A DNA stretch of 64,000 nt from Sphaerochaeta sp032144095 (GCF_032144095.1 NZ_JAVSNJ010000001.1:248001-312000), one strand, 5' to 3'. Shown: positions 51,458-60,363, numbered from the stretch's first letter. Notes: generated by a model from the sequence alone, not told the origin. Translations and numbers: made by a program.

Positions 51458-53244
51458 TGGCTTTCAGAAACTACATCTTGGTCTGTGGAGGTACTGCTTG
51501 CGAATCGAGCCGTGCAGACCAGATTTATCAGAACCTTGTGAAGGAGTGCGAAGCTCAGGGCGTTGCAGACGAAGTACAGGTCATCAAGACCGGTTGTTTC
51601 GGCTTTTGTGAACAGGGCCCGATCGTAAAGATCCTTCCAGAGGACTCCTTTTATGTAAAGGTCTCTCCCAATGATGCCCATGAGCTCATTGCCGAGCACA
51701 TCATCAAGGGCCGTGAAGTTACGCGCCTTCTCTACAACAAGGAAGAGAGCCGCAAGCATGCCAAGGTTGAGGACATCCAGTTCTACCAGAAGCAGTTCCG
51801 TATCGTACTGCGCAACTGTGGATTCATCGACCCCGAGAATATCGACGAGTATATCGCCCGCGAAGGGTATGAGGCTCTCGAGAAAGCCCTTTTTGAGATG
51901 ACCGGTGACGACATCATCCAGGAACTGAAGACTGCAGGACTGCGTGGACGCGGTGGTGCTGGTTTCCCGACCTGGATGAAGTGGAACTTCACCAAGCAGG
52001 CTGAGAATGATGTAAAGTATGTTGTCTGTAATGCTGACGAGGGAGACCCCGGTGCATATATGGACCGCTCCACCCTGGAAGGGGACCCGCACTCCGTCCT
52101 TGAGGCCATGACCATCTGTGGTAAGGCAATCGGTGCACACAGGGGCTTCATCTACATCCGTGCAGAGTATCCTCTGGCCATCCACCGTCTTGAAATCGCC
52201 ATGGCCCAGGCCAGAGAATATGGACTTTTGGGAACCAACATCCTCGGAAGTGGATTTGACTTTGACATTGAGATCCGTCTCGGTGCAGGTGCCTTCGTCT
52301 GCGGTGAAGAGACCGCTCTGCTGCAGTCCATCGAAGGGCGCCGTGGTATGCCACAGCCCCGTCCGCCATTCCCAGCCGTCAAGGGCTTGTGGGGTAGGCC
52401 GACGGTCATCAACAACGTTGAGACCTGGGCGAACATCCCCATCATCATCACCAAGGGTGGCAACTGGTTCAGCAAGATCGGTACTGCAGACAGCAAGGGA
52501 ACCAAGGTCTTTGCCCTTACCGGGAAGATCCGGAACTCAGGCTTGGTTGAAGTGCCCATGGGAACCACCCTTCGCGAGATCGTCTTTGACATCGGCGGTG
52601 GCATAGCCAACGGACGCAAGTTCAAGGCAGTGCAGACCGGTGGACCTTCCGGTGGCGTCATCACCGAGAAAGACCTCGATACTCCGATCGATTTCGGATC
52701 CTTGGTCCGCATCGGTTCCATGATGGGTAGCGGTGGTATGATCGTCATGGATGAGGATGACTGCATTGTGGACGTCGCCAAGTTCTACCTCAACTTTACC
52801 GTTGATGAATCTTGTGGAAAGTGTGCACCTTGCAGAATTGGTGGCCGTTCCCTGTGCAATATCCTTGAGAAGATTACTGCAGGAAATGGTGTCCCTGAGG
52901 ACCTCGAGACTCTCCAGACGATTGGCCATGCGATGAAGACCGGCTCTCTCTGTGCTCTGGGCCAGACAGCTCCCAACCCGGTTCTCTCAAGCATGAAGTA
53001 TTTCCCTGAGGAGTATCGTGCCCATATCGAGGACAAGGCTTGCCCAAGTGGAACCTGTAAGAAGTTGGTCAGGTATTCGATCCTTGCAGATAAGTGCATC
53101 GGCTGTACTGCCTGTGCCCGAAAGTGTCCTGTCGGCGCCATTACCGGCGAGAAGAAACAGATCCACATCATAGACCAGAGCACCTGTATCAAGTGCGGTG
53201 TATGTTTGGAGACCTGTAAATTTGGAGCCGTCGTAGTCCATTAG
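51457..53244 (+). CDS. hydB: NuoF/HydB-like NADH-binding subunit of the hydrogenase
   Basis: A 595-aa flavoprotein. The N-terminal thioredoxin-like [2Fe-2S] domain (residues 1-100) has ILVCGGTACESSRADQ and GCFGFCEQG. The NADH/FMN domain has GLRGRGGAGFPTWMKW and ADEGDPGAYMDRSTLEGD, then GAGAFVCGEETALL. The [4Fe-4S] N3 site is ESCGKCAPCRIG. Two C-terminal ferredoxin clusters are CIGCTACARKCPVGAI and CIKCGVCLETCKFGAV. It oxidises NADH and is the likely bifurcation site, joining ferredoxin and NADH electrons for H2 production. Confidence 0.96.
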   Translation: MAFRNYILVCGGTACESSRADQIYQNLVKECEAQGVADEVQVIKTGCFGFCEQGPIVKILPEDSFYVKVSPNDAHELIAEHIIKGREVTRLLYNKEESRKHAKVEDIQFYQKQFRIVLRNCGFIDPENIDEYIAREGYEALEKALFEMTGDDIIQELKTAGLRGRGGAGFPTWMKWNFTKQAENDVKYVVCNADEGDPGAYMDRSTLEGDPHSVLEAMTICGKAIGAHRGFIYIRAEYPLAIHRLEIAMAQAREYGLLGTNILGSGFDFDIEIRLGAGAFVCGEETALLQSIEGRRGMPQPRPPFPAVKGLWGRPTVINNVETWANIPIIITKGGNWFSKIGTADSKGTKVFALTGKIRNSGLVEVPMGTTLREIVFDIGGGIANGRKFKAVQTGGPSGGVITEKDLDTPIDFGSLVRIGSMMGSGGMIVMDEDDCIVDVAKFYLNFTVDESCGKCAPCRIGGRSLCNILEKITAGNGVPEDLETLQTIGHAMKTGSLCALGQTAPNPVLSSMKYFPEEYRAHIEDKACPSGTCKKLVRYSILADKCIGCTACARKCPVGAITGEKKQIHIIDQSTCIKCGVCLETCKFGAVVVH

Positions 53245-53266
53245 GATCCGACAGAGGAGGAATAAA

Positions 53267-55015
53267 TTGAGTATGGTACATGTAAAGATAAATGGTATCC
53301 CTGTAGAAGTTGAACCGGGTACAAGCGTGCTAAACGCTGCCAAGCAGGCAGGGGTCAGAATCCCGACGCTCTGTTACCACGATGACCTGACCCCGTTTGG
53401 CTCCTGTGGACTGTGTATTGTCAAGCAGGAGGGCAGTGCGAAGATCATTCGTGCCTGTGCCGCCCCTGTCAACGAGGGCTTGAGTGTCATCACCCATGAT
53501 GCCGAGCTGTATGAAGTAAGGAAGACCATCCTGGAGCTGATCCTCAGCACCCACCCCTCCTCCTGCCTCACCTGTATCCGCAATACAGAGTGTGAGCTGC
53601 AGGACCTGGCCGCTGAGTTCGGTATCCGCGAGCAGCCTTTTGAGGTTCGCCTGAGCGATAGGCCAAAGGATACTTCCTCTGCCTCCATCGTCCTGGACCC
53701 TGAGAAGTGCATCAAGTGTGGCCGTTGCGTACAGGTCTGCCAGGACCTCCAGGGCACCTTCGCCCTCGAGTTCATCGGCCGTGGTGATGGAACCTACATG
53801 GCTCCTGCTGCGATGCTCAAGCTCGATGACAGCCCCTGTGTAAAGTGTGGCCAATGTGCAGCACACTGCCCAGTCGGTGCCATCTACGAAAAGGATGAGA
53901 TCGGCTCCTTCCGCAAGGCGGTCAATGACCCTGACAAGAAGGTAGTTGTCCAGATCGCTCCCTCCATCCGTGTAGGATTGAGCGAGTCCTTCGGGCTTCC
54001 TGCCGGCACTGTCACCACGAAGAAGATCTACTTTGCCCTGAAGAAACTTGGTGCCTATGCAGTGCATGACACGAACTTCAGTGCCGACCTCACCATCATA
54101 GAAGAGGGCCATGAGCTTGTAGGCCGGTTGACCAAGGGTGGCGTCATGCCCCTGCTGACCTCCTGCTGTCCTTCATGGATCGACTATGTCCAGAAGTACT
54201 ATCCTGACCTGCTTGACCATGTCTCCAGCTGTAAGAGCCCGATGCAGATGCATGGGGCCATTACCAAGACATTCTATGCAGAGAAGGCCGGTCTCGATCC
54301 TTCCAAGATCTACTCTGTGGCCATCATGCCCTGTACTGCAAAGAAATTTGAGTCAAAACGTGATGACAACATGAGTGCATCAGGCTACCAGGATGTCGAC
54401 CTTGTGCTGACAACCCGTGAGCTTGCCCGCATGATCAAGGACTCGGCAATCGATTTCCTCAAGCTTGAGGAGATGGAAGCTGATAGCCCGATCGGCGAAT
54501 ACTCAGGGGCCGGAACAATCTTCGGTGCCACCGGTGGCGTCATGGAAGCGGCTGTACGTACCGCATATCATGTGGTGACCGGCAAGGAGATGGAGAGGGT
54601 TGAAGTCGAAGCTGTGCGTGGCCTGGATGAGATCAAGAAGGGAACCGTCGATTTTGACGGCACTCCTATCCGCGTTGCCGTAGTCCATGGACTCTCCCAC
54701 GCGAAGGAAGTCCTGGACGAAATCCGTGAAGCAAAGGCCAACGGGACAAAGGCTCCCTATGAGTTCATCGAGATCATGGCTTGTCGTGGTGGTTGTATCG
54801 CCGGTGGTGGTCAGCCCTATGGTGCAAACGATATCCTGCGCAAGGAAAGAAGTGCAGGCCTCTATGCCGATGACAAGAAGAGTGTCTACCGTTGCTCACA
54901 CCAGAACCCATCCATCATCAAGCTGTATGAGGATTTCCTTGAGAAGCCGATGAGCGAGAAGGCACACCACCTCTTGCACACCACCTATCAGGAACTGCCT
55001 CTCTACAAGGCCTGA
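53267..55015 (+). CDS. hydA: [FeFe] hydrogenase catalytic subunit
   Basis: A 582-aa enzyme that forms or consumes H2. N-terminal [2Fe-2S] ferredoxin domain (CYHDDLTPFGSCGLC), His-Cys cluster (HPSSCLTCIRNTEC), two [4Fe-4S] clusters (CIKCGRCVQVCQ and CVKCGQCAAHCPVGA) and the H-cluster motifs TSCCPSW (about 298), MPCTAKKFE (about 354) and MACRGGCIAGGGQPY (about 504) are all intact. Translation probably starts at TTG 53267, with GAGGAGG 6 nt upstream; an ATG 6 nt later is poorly spaced. It is the last gene of the operon. Confidence 0.97.
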   Translation: MSMVHVKINGIPVEVEPGTSVLNAAKQAGVRIPTLCYHDDLTPFGSCGLCIVKQEGSAKIIRACAAPVNEGLSVITHDAELYEVRKTILELILSTHPSSCLTCIRNTECELQDLAAEFGIREQPFEVRLSDRPKDTSSASIVLDPEKCIKCGRCVQVCQDLQGTFALEFIGRGDGTYMAPAAMLKLDDSPCVKCGQCAAHCPVGAIYEKDEIGSFRKAVNDPDKKVVVQIAPSIRVGLSESFGLPAGTVTTKKIYFALKKLGAYAVHDTNFSADLTIIEEGHELVGRLTKGGVMPLLTSCCPSWIDYVQKYYPDLLDHVSSCKSPMQMHGAITKTFYAEKAGLDPSKIYSVAIMPCTAKKFESKRDDNMSASGYQDVDLVLTTRELARMIKDSAIDFLKLEEMEADSPIGEYSGAGTIFGATGGVMEAAVRTAYHVVTGKEMERVEVEAVRGLDEIKKGTVDFDGTPIRVAVVHGLSHAKEVLDEIREAKANGTKAPYEFIEIMACRGGCIAGGGQPYGANDILRKERSAGLYADDKKSVYRCSHQNPSIIKLYEDFLEKPMSEKAHHLLHTTYQELPLYKA

Positions 55016-55039
55016 TAGGTTCACAACTCACTCATACAG

Positions 55040-55072
55040 AACACCCGGCTTAGCAATAGGCCGGGTGTTTTG
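55040..55072 (+). terminator. Rho-independent terminator of the hydrogenase operon
   Basis: ACACCCGGC and GCCGGGTGT form a strong stem (10 bp counting an outer A-T pair) around a 10-nt loop, followed by TTTT, 25 nt after the hydA stop. Confidence 0.9.
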
Positions 55073-55292
55073 CTGTCTTGGCTATAGGGCAGGAAATGAA
55101 GGGAGGGTGGGGAAAACAATTCGGGAAGGCGTGTAACAGGTGGCTTGCGGTTGGAATGGAGTGATATAGTGCAGACCGGAAATCTGGTTGCATGCCGAAG
55201 AAGGCCCAACTTTTATCTTTTTTATGCAGGTAGGTTGCTCATGGCATAAAATAGAATTATCTTTGTGAGGGAAATCCTGGAGGATCCCTACT

Positions 55293-55661
55293 ATGCTCGT
55301 ATATGCAATTGTAAGTATTACACTGGCGCTTGTTTTCTATTCAATCGGAGTCTGGGGCGAAAAATTACAAGGGGTGTTGAAGCGATGGCACCTCGTTACA
55401 TTTTGGGTCGGCCTTCTGTTTGATACCCTGGGAACGACGCTGATGAGCACAATGGCAGGCAGCGGCTTCACCTTGAATTTCCATGGGATTACAGGGGTCC
55501 TTGCGATTGCCCTCATGCTTTTCCATGCACTATGGGCAACGATTGTTTTGCTGAAGAACGACCAGGCGAAACGAAACAGTTTCCACAAATTCAGCATTGC
55601 AGTATGGCTCATATGGTTGATACCCTATGTTTCAGGGGCAATCTTTGGCATGAGCATGTAG
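55293..55661 (+). CDS. HsmA-family small membrane protein
   Basis: A 122-aa protein with four membrane helices (about residues 2-20, 34-52, 65-88, 100-120). WHLVTFWVGLLFDTLGTTLM and NFHGITGVLAIALMLFHALW are typical of the HsmA/TIGR03987 family, whose function is not established. The histidines (His33, His64, His77, His98) on the helices could bind a metal or haem. The SD is GGAGGATC before the ATG. It stands alone. Confidence 0.8.
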   Translation: MLVYAIVSITLALVFYSIGVWGEKLQGVLKRWHLVTFWVGLLFDTLGTTLMSTMAGSGFTLNFHGITGVLAIALMLFHALWATIVLLKNDQAKRNSFHKFSIAVWLIWLIPYVSGAIFGMSM

Positions 55662-55862
55662 CCAGGGCATCTTTCATCACCATCTCCTGTCGAGCTTTGA
55701 CTCTCTTCATTGAAAACGTGAAGAGAGTAGCCTTGCTGATGAAAGAATGCTTGCAACCATGCCTCTGTTGTCGATGATTGGGGTCTACGACCATGGAAGC
55801 TCTTTGGGCCATGGCCGTTGGCTCCACTGGTGTAACCACTTGTAGGTTGTGGTTTCTGTCAT
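55625..55862 (-). pseudogene. Broken gene coupled to the methyltransferase gene
   Basis: ATG 55862 overlaps the methyltransferase stop (ATGA) and has AGGAAG upstream, opening MTETTTYKWLHQWSQRPWPK and then a stop after 25 codons. In another frame further along, TTEAWLQAFFHQQGYSLHVF then NEESQSSTGDGDERCPGYML continues to a stop near 55625. Both pieces look like protein, so one downstream gene has probably suffered a frameshift. No family recognised. The end overlaps the 3' end of the HsmA gene on the other strand. Confidence 0.4.
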
Positions 55863-56569
55863 ATTTTTCTTCCTATCAGTTGGATGATGTTGAAATATTG
55901 ACCGGCTCCTGCTTCCATCATCGCACTATCACGTTGAGCATAGGGGTTGGGTGATTGCAGCCAATCATCCCAGGCCTGTTTGCACGAATCCATTTCACGT
56001 AGGTCTGTAAGAACAATACTGGCTTCTTTTTCCCATAGCGTTCGCCACCAAGGACAGGAATAAAAATACCATTCTGGTGTCCAGTAGGGTTGCACTTCCT
56101 TTGGCAATTGTCCCTCGGGATACTCTTGTACAAACCCAGGGATGGCTACAGCCATAAAGCCCCCTTTTTTCACAAAGGGCAGTAGTTTCGGCAACATGTG
56201 CTCATTATTGCCAAAGTACTGATAGGAATCCACACTTATGATCATGTCAAAATATTCGTGTGCAAACGGAATATCCTTGGTTGCATCAACCAAAAAAGGG
56301 ATCACTTTCGAATCAAGGCCTAAGCTTGCAAAGCGTTTTGCGTTGTCGCTGGGGGAAACCCATAAATCGGCAGCAAACACGGTCACATCGTATTTTTGGG
56401 CAAGCAAGATGGAAGAAATTCCCATTCCGCAACCAAGGTCGAGAATGCGCATGCCTGGAGAAATAGGGAGGAAACTCGCCATTTCTTCTGTAATGCGCAT
56501 GGCATTGGGTCCCATCATGGTTTCAAGAAGAAAATCCCTGTCAAACGTATCAGTAAAAGAGGTGTTCAT
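55859..56569 (-). CDS. SAM-dependent methyltransferase
   Basis: A 236-aa class I methyltransferase. The SAM-binding motif I is MRILDLGCGMGISSI (about residue 40), followed by FAADLWVSPSDN and a VDATKDIPF loop. SVDSYQYFGNNEH is the post-core region. Substrate not evident. The start at 56569 has AAAGGA 8 nt upstream and is preferred over codons further up. It lies 121 nt after the CD3324-like gene on the same strand and overlaps a broken gene at its end. Confidence 0.85.
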   Translation of the reverse strand: MNTSFTDTFDRDFLLETMMGPNAMRITEEMASFLPISPGMRILDLGCGMGISSILLAQKYDVTVFAADLWVSPSDNAKRFASLGLDSKVIPFLVDATKDIPFAHEYFDMIISVDSYQYFGNNEHMLPKLLPFVKKGGFMAVAIPGFVQEYPEGQLPKEVQPYWTPEWYFYSCPWWRTLWEKEASIVLTDLREMDSCKQAWDDWLQSPNPYAQRDSAMMEAGAGQYFNIIQLIGRKI

Positions 56570-56690
56570 AGTCATGTTCCTTTCGTCTAAGATGTGTAAG
56601 GAGATACTACGTTGTGCAGCTTCCAGATGCATCCCACTTTTTGTTTCAGAAAAGAAAAAACGCACCAATTGAGGTTAGGACGTTTTGGTT

Positions 56691-56963
56691 TCACTCTTTT
56701 TTACTGGCATTGATGATTTTGTAGATAGCTTTTTCTGACAAGAAATAGTGCTGGGCCAACTCTCCAACAGAACACCCTGCCAGGCGTTTGCCCAATATTT
56801 CCCTGTTCCTTGCCTTAACAAGATCCCTTGTGTCAGTGTTTGTACCCCACGGCAACTTGCTCTCAGCTTTCCGTGGAATATAGATATACTCGCCATCTAT
56901 ATACTGTTGAACCGCAACCAATAGGTGATGCGGCAATAGATCGATTGCTTTTTTATAGCCCAT
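56691..56963 (-). CDS. CD3324-type small HTH protein
   Basis: A 90-aa protein. MGYKKAIDLLPHHLLVAVQQ and YIDGEYIYIPRKAE at the N-terminus and the C-terminal helix-turn-helix CSVGELAQHYFLSEKAIYKI are the features of a small family (CD3324-like, related to Mor-type activators). AGGAGGAG lies before the ATG. A 14-bp inverted repeat 33 bp upstream is a likely binding site. It probably regulates itself and the methyltransferase gene. Confidence 0.75.
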   Translation of the reverse strand: MGYKKAIDLLPHHLLVAVQQYIDGEYIYIPRKAESKLPWGTNTDTRDLVKARNREILGKRLAGCSVGELAQHYFLSEKAIYKIINASKKE

Positions 56964-56995
56964 TATGCTCCTCCTACGTTTGTGTCAGGATTGAA

Positions 56996-57042
56996 GCAAG
57001 GGCTATTGCCCAATAGTTATTGTACTATGCAATAGCCCTTGC
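56996..57042. promoter_or_regulatory. Perfect 14-bp inverted repeat upstream of the HTH gene
   Basis: GCAAGGGCTATTGC (56996-57009) and GCAATAGCCCTTGC (57029-57042) are exact reverse complements around a 19-bp centre, which itself contains CAATA-GT-TATTG. It lies 33 bp upstream of the CD3324-type start. It could be an operator for that protein or an RNA hairpin in the leader. Confidence 0.6.
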
Positions 57043-57096
57043 TATGCATAACGAACCGAATCCAAACTACTAAACATCCAATCTCCTTGTTGTAAG

Positions 57097-57205
57097 TTGT
57101 TCTCTATTCTTGATGAAGCCTACACTCCACGTGCGAATGATATGGTGACAGAATGGCTCCGTCAATATGGAGAATACCGTTTCGGTCCTGCTCCCGGCTG
57201 TAAGG
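57097..57205 (+). pseudogene. Unidentified coding fragment beside the hydA remnant
   Basis: An open stretch reading MFSILDEAYTPRANDMVTEW then QYGEYRFGPAPGC. It has no start with SD and no known end, and runs directly into a degenerate copy of hydA sequence. Its source is not recognised. Confidence 0.3.
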
Positions 57206-57308
57206 TGAGGCTTGTATCGCCGTGGTGGTCAGCCCAATGGAGCAAACCATCCTCTACGCAAGGAAAGAAGTGCAGGCCTCAATTCAGATGACAAGAAGAG
57301 TATGCACA
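57206..57308 (+). pseudogene. Degenerate copy of the 3' part of hydA
   Basis: About 100 bp align with hydA near 54790-54893: CTTGTATCGCCG, TGGTGGTCAGCCC, CGCAAGGAAAGAAGTGCAGG and GATGACAAGAAGAGT all recur in order. Several single-base deletions and substitutions break the frame. It corresponds to the H-cluster loop GGCIAGGGQPY onwards. It is either a partial duplication of the nearby hydA or the relic of a second hydrogenase gene. Confidence 0.7.
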
Positions 57309-57392
57309 GATGGATCAACAATAATTTTTAATTAGTTTGGTTCGATATTCGAAGATGTGCTATTATAAATTTATCGCCGGAGGAACAATAAA

Positions 57393-57560
57393 ATGTTTTT
57401 GGTATACATTATTGTAGGTGTCATTTGCGGGTTCATTACCAAATCTATGAATGAATCAAAAGGTTATGATGGTGGTTTTTGGTGGGGCTTCCTGCTCACT
57501 ATAATCGGAATTATTGTTGTCGCTGTAAGACCTTTCAATAATAACAATTCGCATAATTGA
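57393..57560 (+). CDS. 55-aa small membrane protein
   Basis: ATG 57393 has GGAGG 10 nt upstream and opens a 55-codon frame ending TGA at 57558-57560. Two hydrophobic segments (LVYIIVGVICGFITKSM and FWWGFLLTIIGIIVVAV) flank a glycine-rich turn (NESKGYDGG). The C-terminus is asparagine-rich. This two-helix pattern with GGFWWGF is common in small bacterial membrane proteins of unknown role. Confidence 0.7.
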   Translation: MFLVYIIVGVICGFITKSMNESKGYDGGFWWGFLLTIIGIIVVAVRPFNNNNSHN

Positions 57561-57735
57561 ACAGTTTTTTTCATTTACGAGAACAGCTATGAAGATGTTT
57601 GCTGAATTTTTCTTAACTTTGCATATGTTAGTGTGAAGCAGGAGCTCCTTTTTCACCGGAGCTTCGATTGTAGAACGTATGTTGTTGAGCCATCCGCCTT
57701 AAAAAAATATTAATAAGGGGAAAAGGGGTGAAACA

Positions 57736-58389
57736 ATGTTCATAGAATCATATTTTTCAAATATGGGGTTCAGGTTTCATAGCGAAAATGACCTCTCCGA
57801 TTTTATCTGGACTTGTTGTGAATCCTGTGAGCAATTTAAGTGGTTCTTTCTCTCTTTTTTCTTTAATAATATTGATTTCTCTCGTCAAATCGACTTAATC
57901 CGAGAATATTCCAAGGATAATTGCAGGCCGGATTTTATAATCCTGACTGATGGACAATTGACACATCTCATTGAAGTAAAGATCCAAGACCAATATGATC
58001 ATTTTGAAGATTATATTAATACCTTTCCAATGATAGGCAAAGGCAATCGCGGTTTTATTATGAATTATTCAAGAAATGCAAGAAGTCTAAGATTTTCAAA
58101 TGACTACTGCATTCATACATGGGAAGAGTTTCTGGTCCATCTGGCATCTGAGATAAAGAAGAGTGATCGAGACCGTGAATTATCAGAGTTTTATAATTTC
58201 TGTTATACATATATCAAGCAAGTATGTAATTATAGGGAGGCTGTCCATATGGAACTAAGCCATCTAGGTTCTCTTGAAGCTCTAAATCTCACTTTCAGAA
58301 AAATAATTGCAAATTCAACAGAGGCAATTGCAAAACTCTCATTTACCTTACTGACTTGTACTCTTAGCATAGGCTTGCTAAAAGGCTAG
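57736..58389 (+). CDS. PD-(D/E)XK nuclease-like protein, probably the N-terminal part of a split gene
   Basis: A 217-aa protein with SD AAAAGGGG before the ATG. DNCRPDFIILTDGQLTHLIE (about residues 61-80) followed by VKIQDQYDHF gives the PD-(D/E)-x-K catalytic core. The helical region after residue 120 is typical of the PDDEXK_4-like family. The stop lies about 50 bp before the second IS element, and a matching C-terminal part appears beyond it. It may be a defence-type nuclease broken by insertion. Confidence 0.7.
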   Translation: MFIESYFSNMGFRFHSENDLSDFIWTCCESCEQFKWFFLSFFFNNIDFSRQIDLIREYSKDNCRPDFIILTDGQLTHLIEVKIQDQYDHFEDYINTFPMIGKGNRGFIMNYSRNARSLRFSNDYCIHTWEEFLVHLASEIKKSDRDRELSEFYNFCYTYIKQVCNYREAVHMELSHLGSLEALNLTFRKIIANSTEAIAKLSFTLLTCTLSIGLLKG

Positions 58390-58439
58390 AAATATCGTAA
58401 TCATTTTAAGTAACTTGATTAATCATATAGAATAAAGCC

Positions 58440-59752
58440 TGTATTTCCTTTATACTGATTTTACCACAAAAAAGTTAAGGAGAAACACAAGCTTTATGCC
58501 TAATACCGTACCACATACCCCTGTAGTATTCCAGCCCCTCCTATTTTCCAGTGAGACAAAAGAGGAGCTTTCGCGTTGTTGCATCTTTCCAGTGACTGAT
58601 CTGCATGAGCAACTTGCCGCTACCATCATGGCCGTTGAGCCTATGCTTCCCTTTTCATTGGACAGCATCAAGCAAGAGAAGAGGTTCGGTCGGAAGCCTT
58701 ACCCCATACACGCGTTTTTCCGCTTCCAGCTTGCTATGCCCATATTTCGGCAAAGCACCTTTAAGGACATGAGAAGGTTGCTTCTGATTGATCACAACCT
58801 CAAGGACCTTTGTGGGTTCGAGCGTATCCCTAGCGAGGCTACCTTTAGCCGTTACCTGAAGATTCTTTCTGATAGCATCGACATGAACGACCATGTATTG
58901 GGCCCTCTGGTTGAGACCTTCTACCCCAGAGGAGAGGGGGAATATGTCATGCATGTCTGCAGGGACAGCACAGCAATCCCTGCCCGTGAGACAGTTGAGA
59001 AGAAACCGACAAAGGGAAAAGAACATCCTAAAAAACGGGGAAGGAAGAAGAAGGGAAGCCCAGAAGAGAAGGAGTTTCTTAACCGAGACAAACGCTCAGT
59101 TGTCGAGAAACAGGTTACTCAGTCACTAGGAGAGACTTTATCCCACTTGAACACCAAATGCAGCTGGGGTTCCAAGAAGAATTCCCAAGGCAACGCCTCC
59201 TTCTGGCGTGGGTACAAGCTGCACCTGGACACCACCGATACCGGCATACCCCTCAGCTATGTGGTGACAGGGGCAAATGTGCATGACAGCCAGGTTGCAA
59301 TCCCCTTGGAGAAGATGACCCAGCAAAGGGTGCAGCACTGCTACTCCCTCATGGACAGCGGCTATTACTCAAACGTCATCCAGAACTATATCGATGATAC
59401 AGGAAGAATTGCCCTGATAGACCCTGCAAAGAGACTGGGTTCAGTGCCGTTCTGCCCATCTGAGGAGCATCGTTACAAAGTTCGCACAACTGTTGAACGC
59501 TCAAATTCCCATCTCAAGGACTGGCTGATTCCCAAGAACCTGTGCATCAGGGGACACAAGAAAATGCACTTTTCTCTGGGTTGTGCAGTGGTTGCGCTGG
59601 CTGTACTCCAGATGGGATTGCTGCTCAGGGAAAGACAGGATGTAGCATAATCCAAGAGGACTGGGCTGAATGAAAAGAATGGTTTTCTAGTCTGAAGCCC
59701 CATAAGGGGCAGACTTGCTATATCCAGCAAAGACCATTTTCAGGAAAAACAG
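58440..59752. mobile_element. IS element with an intact DDE transposase
   Basis: A single transposase gene fills the element. Candidate terminal inverted repeats are CTGTATTTCCT (58440-58450) and, on the other strand, CTGTTTTTCCT (59742-59752), matching at 10 of 11 positions. No clear target duplication was found, so the exact ends are uncertain by several bases. Confidence 0.6.
58496..59650 (+). CDS. IS5/IS1182-like DDE transposase
   Basis: A 384-aa transposase. The N-terminal helical domain (about residues 60-130) has KPYPIHAFFRFQLAMPIFRQ. The DDE residues are D in VCRDSTAIP (about 160), D in YSLMDSGYYS (about 284) and E in TTVERSNSHLKDW. A lysine-rich insert (KKRGRKKKG) lies before the core. 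The frame is intact. AAGGAG lies upstream at about 12 nt. Confidence 0.9.
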   Translation: MPNTVPHTPVVFQPLLFSSETKEELSRCCIFPVTDLHEQLAATIMAVEPMLPFSLDSIKQEKRFGRKPYPIHAFFRFQLAMPIFRQSTFKDMRRLLLIDHNLKDLCGFERIPSEATFSRYLKILSDSIDMNDHVLGPLVETFYPRGEGEYVMHVCRDSTAIPARETVEKKPTKGKEHPKKRGRKKKGSPEEKEFLNRDKRSVVEKQVTQSLGETLSHLNTKCSWGSKKNSQGNASFWRGYKLHLDTTDTGIPLSYVVTGANVHDSQVAIPLEKMTQQRVQHCYSLMDSGYYSNVIQNYIDDTGRIALIDPAKRLGSVPFCPSEEHRYKVRTTVERSNSHLKDWLIPKNLCIRGHKKMHFSLGCAVVALAVLQMGLLLRERQDVA

Positions 59753-59827
59753 CAGTTCAAAAGACAATCCAATCCGGGTAAGACAACACTGATATAGTCT
59801 TTTCTCCAACCTTGGCTAATAGACTAG

Positions 59828-60257
59828 GTGAAAGAGGGGTTTTCAGAGTTTTGCAATTGGCTCAACAGAACATTTTTTGACACTTGGAATCAAAGTAAAT
59901 GAATATAGATTCAAGGCTGGAGTTGGGTATTCTGGATTCTATTTTCGGATGGAAACACCAAAATTACCATACCCTTTGTATCCTTGGTTCGGGATTATGT
60001 ATCAAAAACAAGAGATTTCGGTAATGTTTGAATCTCTATCTACGTATTGTGATCAGCTAATTGGTAAGCAAATTACAATTCCAAATGAGGAAATGTTTAC
60101 TTCTGAGCCACCAGATAGGGATGTGCTGATAAATTTAAAGCTAAATTCAGTACAAGAAATATTTGATGACGGGAACCAATATACTGCTGAACAACAATAT
60201 ATGAAATTGAATGATTTCTTCCGCAGATGTATTGAAGCAGTACAAGAACGATTGTGA
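59828..60257 (+). pseudogene. C-terminal part of the split nuclease gene, frameshifted
   Basis: One frame from 59828 reads VKEGFSEFCNWLNRTFFDTW then NQSK and stops. Directly after, in the next frame, NEYRFKAGVGYSGFYFRMET then LPYPLYPWFGIMY runs to a stop at 60257. A single extra A near 59898 would explain the shift. The second part resembles the C-terminal region of PDDEXK_4-type proteins. With the N-terminal part at 57736-58389 on the other side of the IS, it probably formed one gene. Confidence 0.5.
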
Positions 60258-60363
60258 GCTATATAATATAGATAGATATGAAACCTATTGGTGTCCTGCT
60301 CTTGGAACCGTTCTATCCTTTTGGCAAGTAGGGCTATAGGAAGATTGCCTTCCTGCAGAAGAA

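Noticed and set aside
53330..54112. 260-codon open frame opposite hydA
   Set aside because: Antisense to a gene with complete hydrogenase motifs; arises from codon bias.
58434..59760. Target-site duplication of the second IS
   Set aside because: Flanks were compared at several possible end positions and no matching direct repeat was found.
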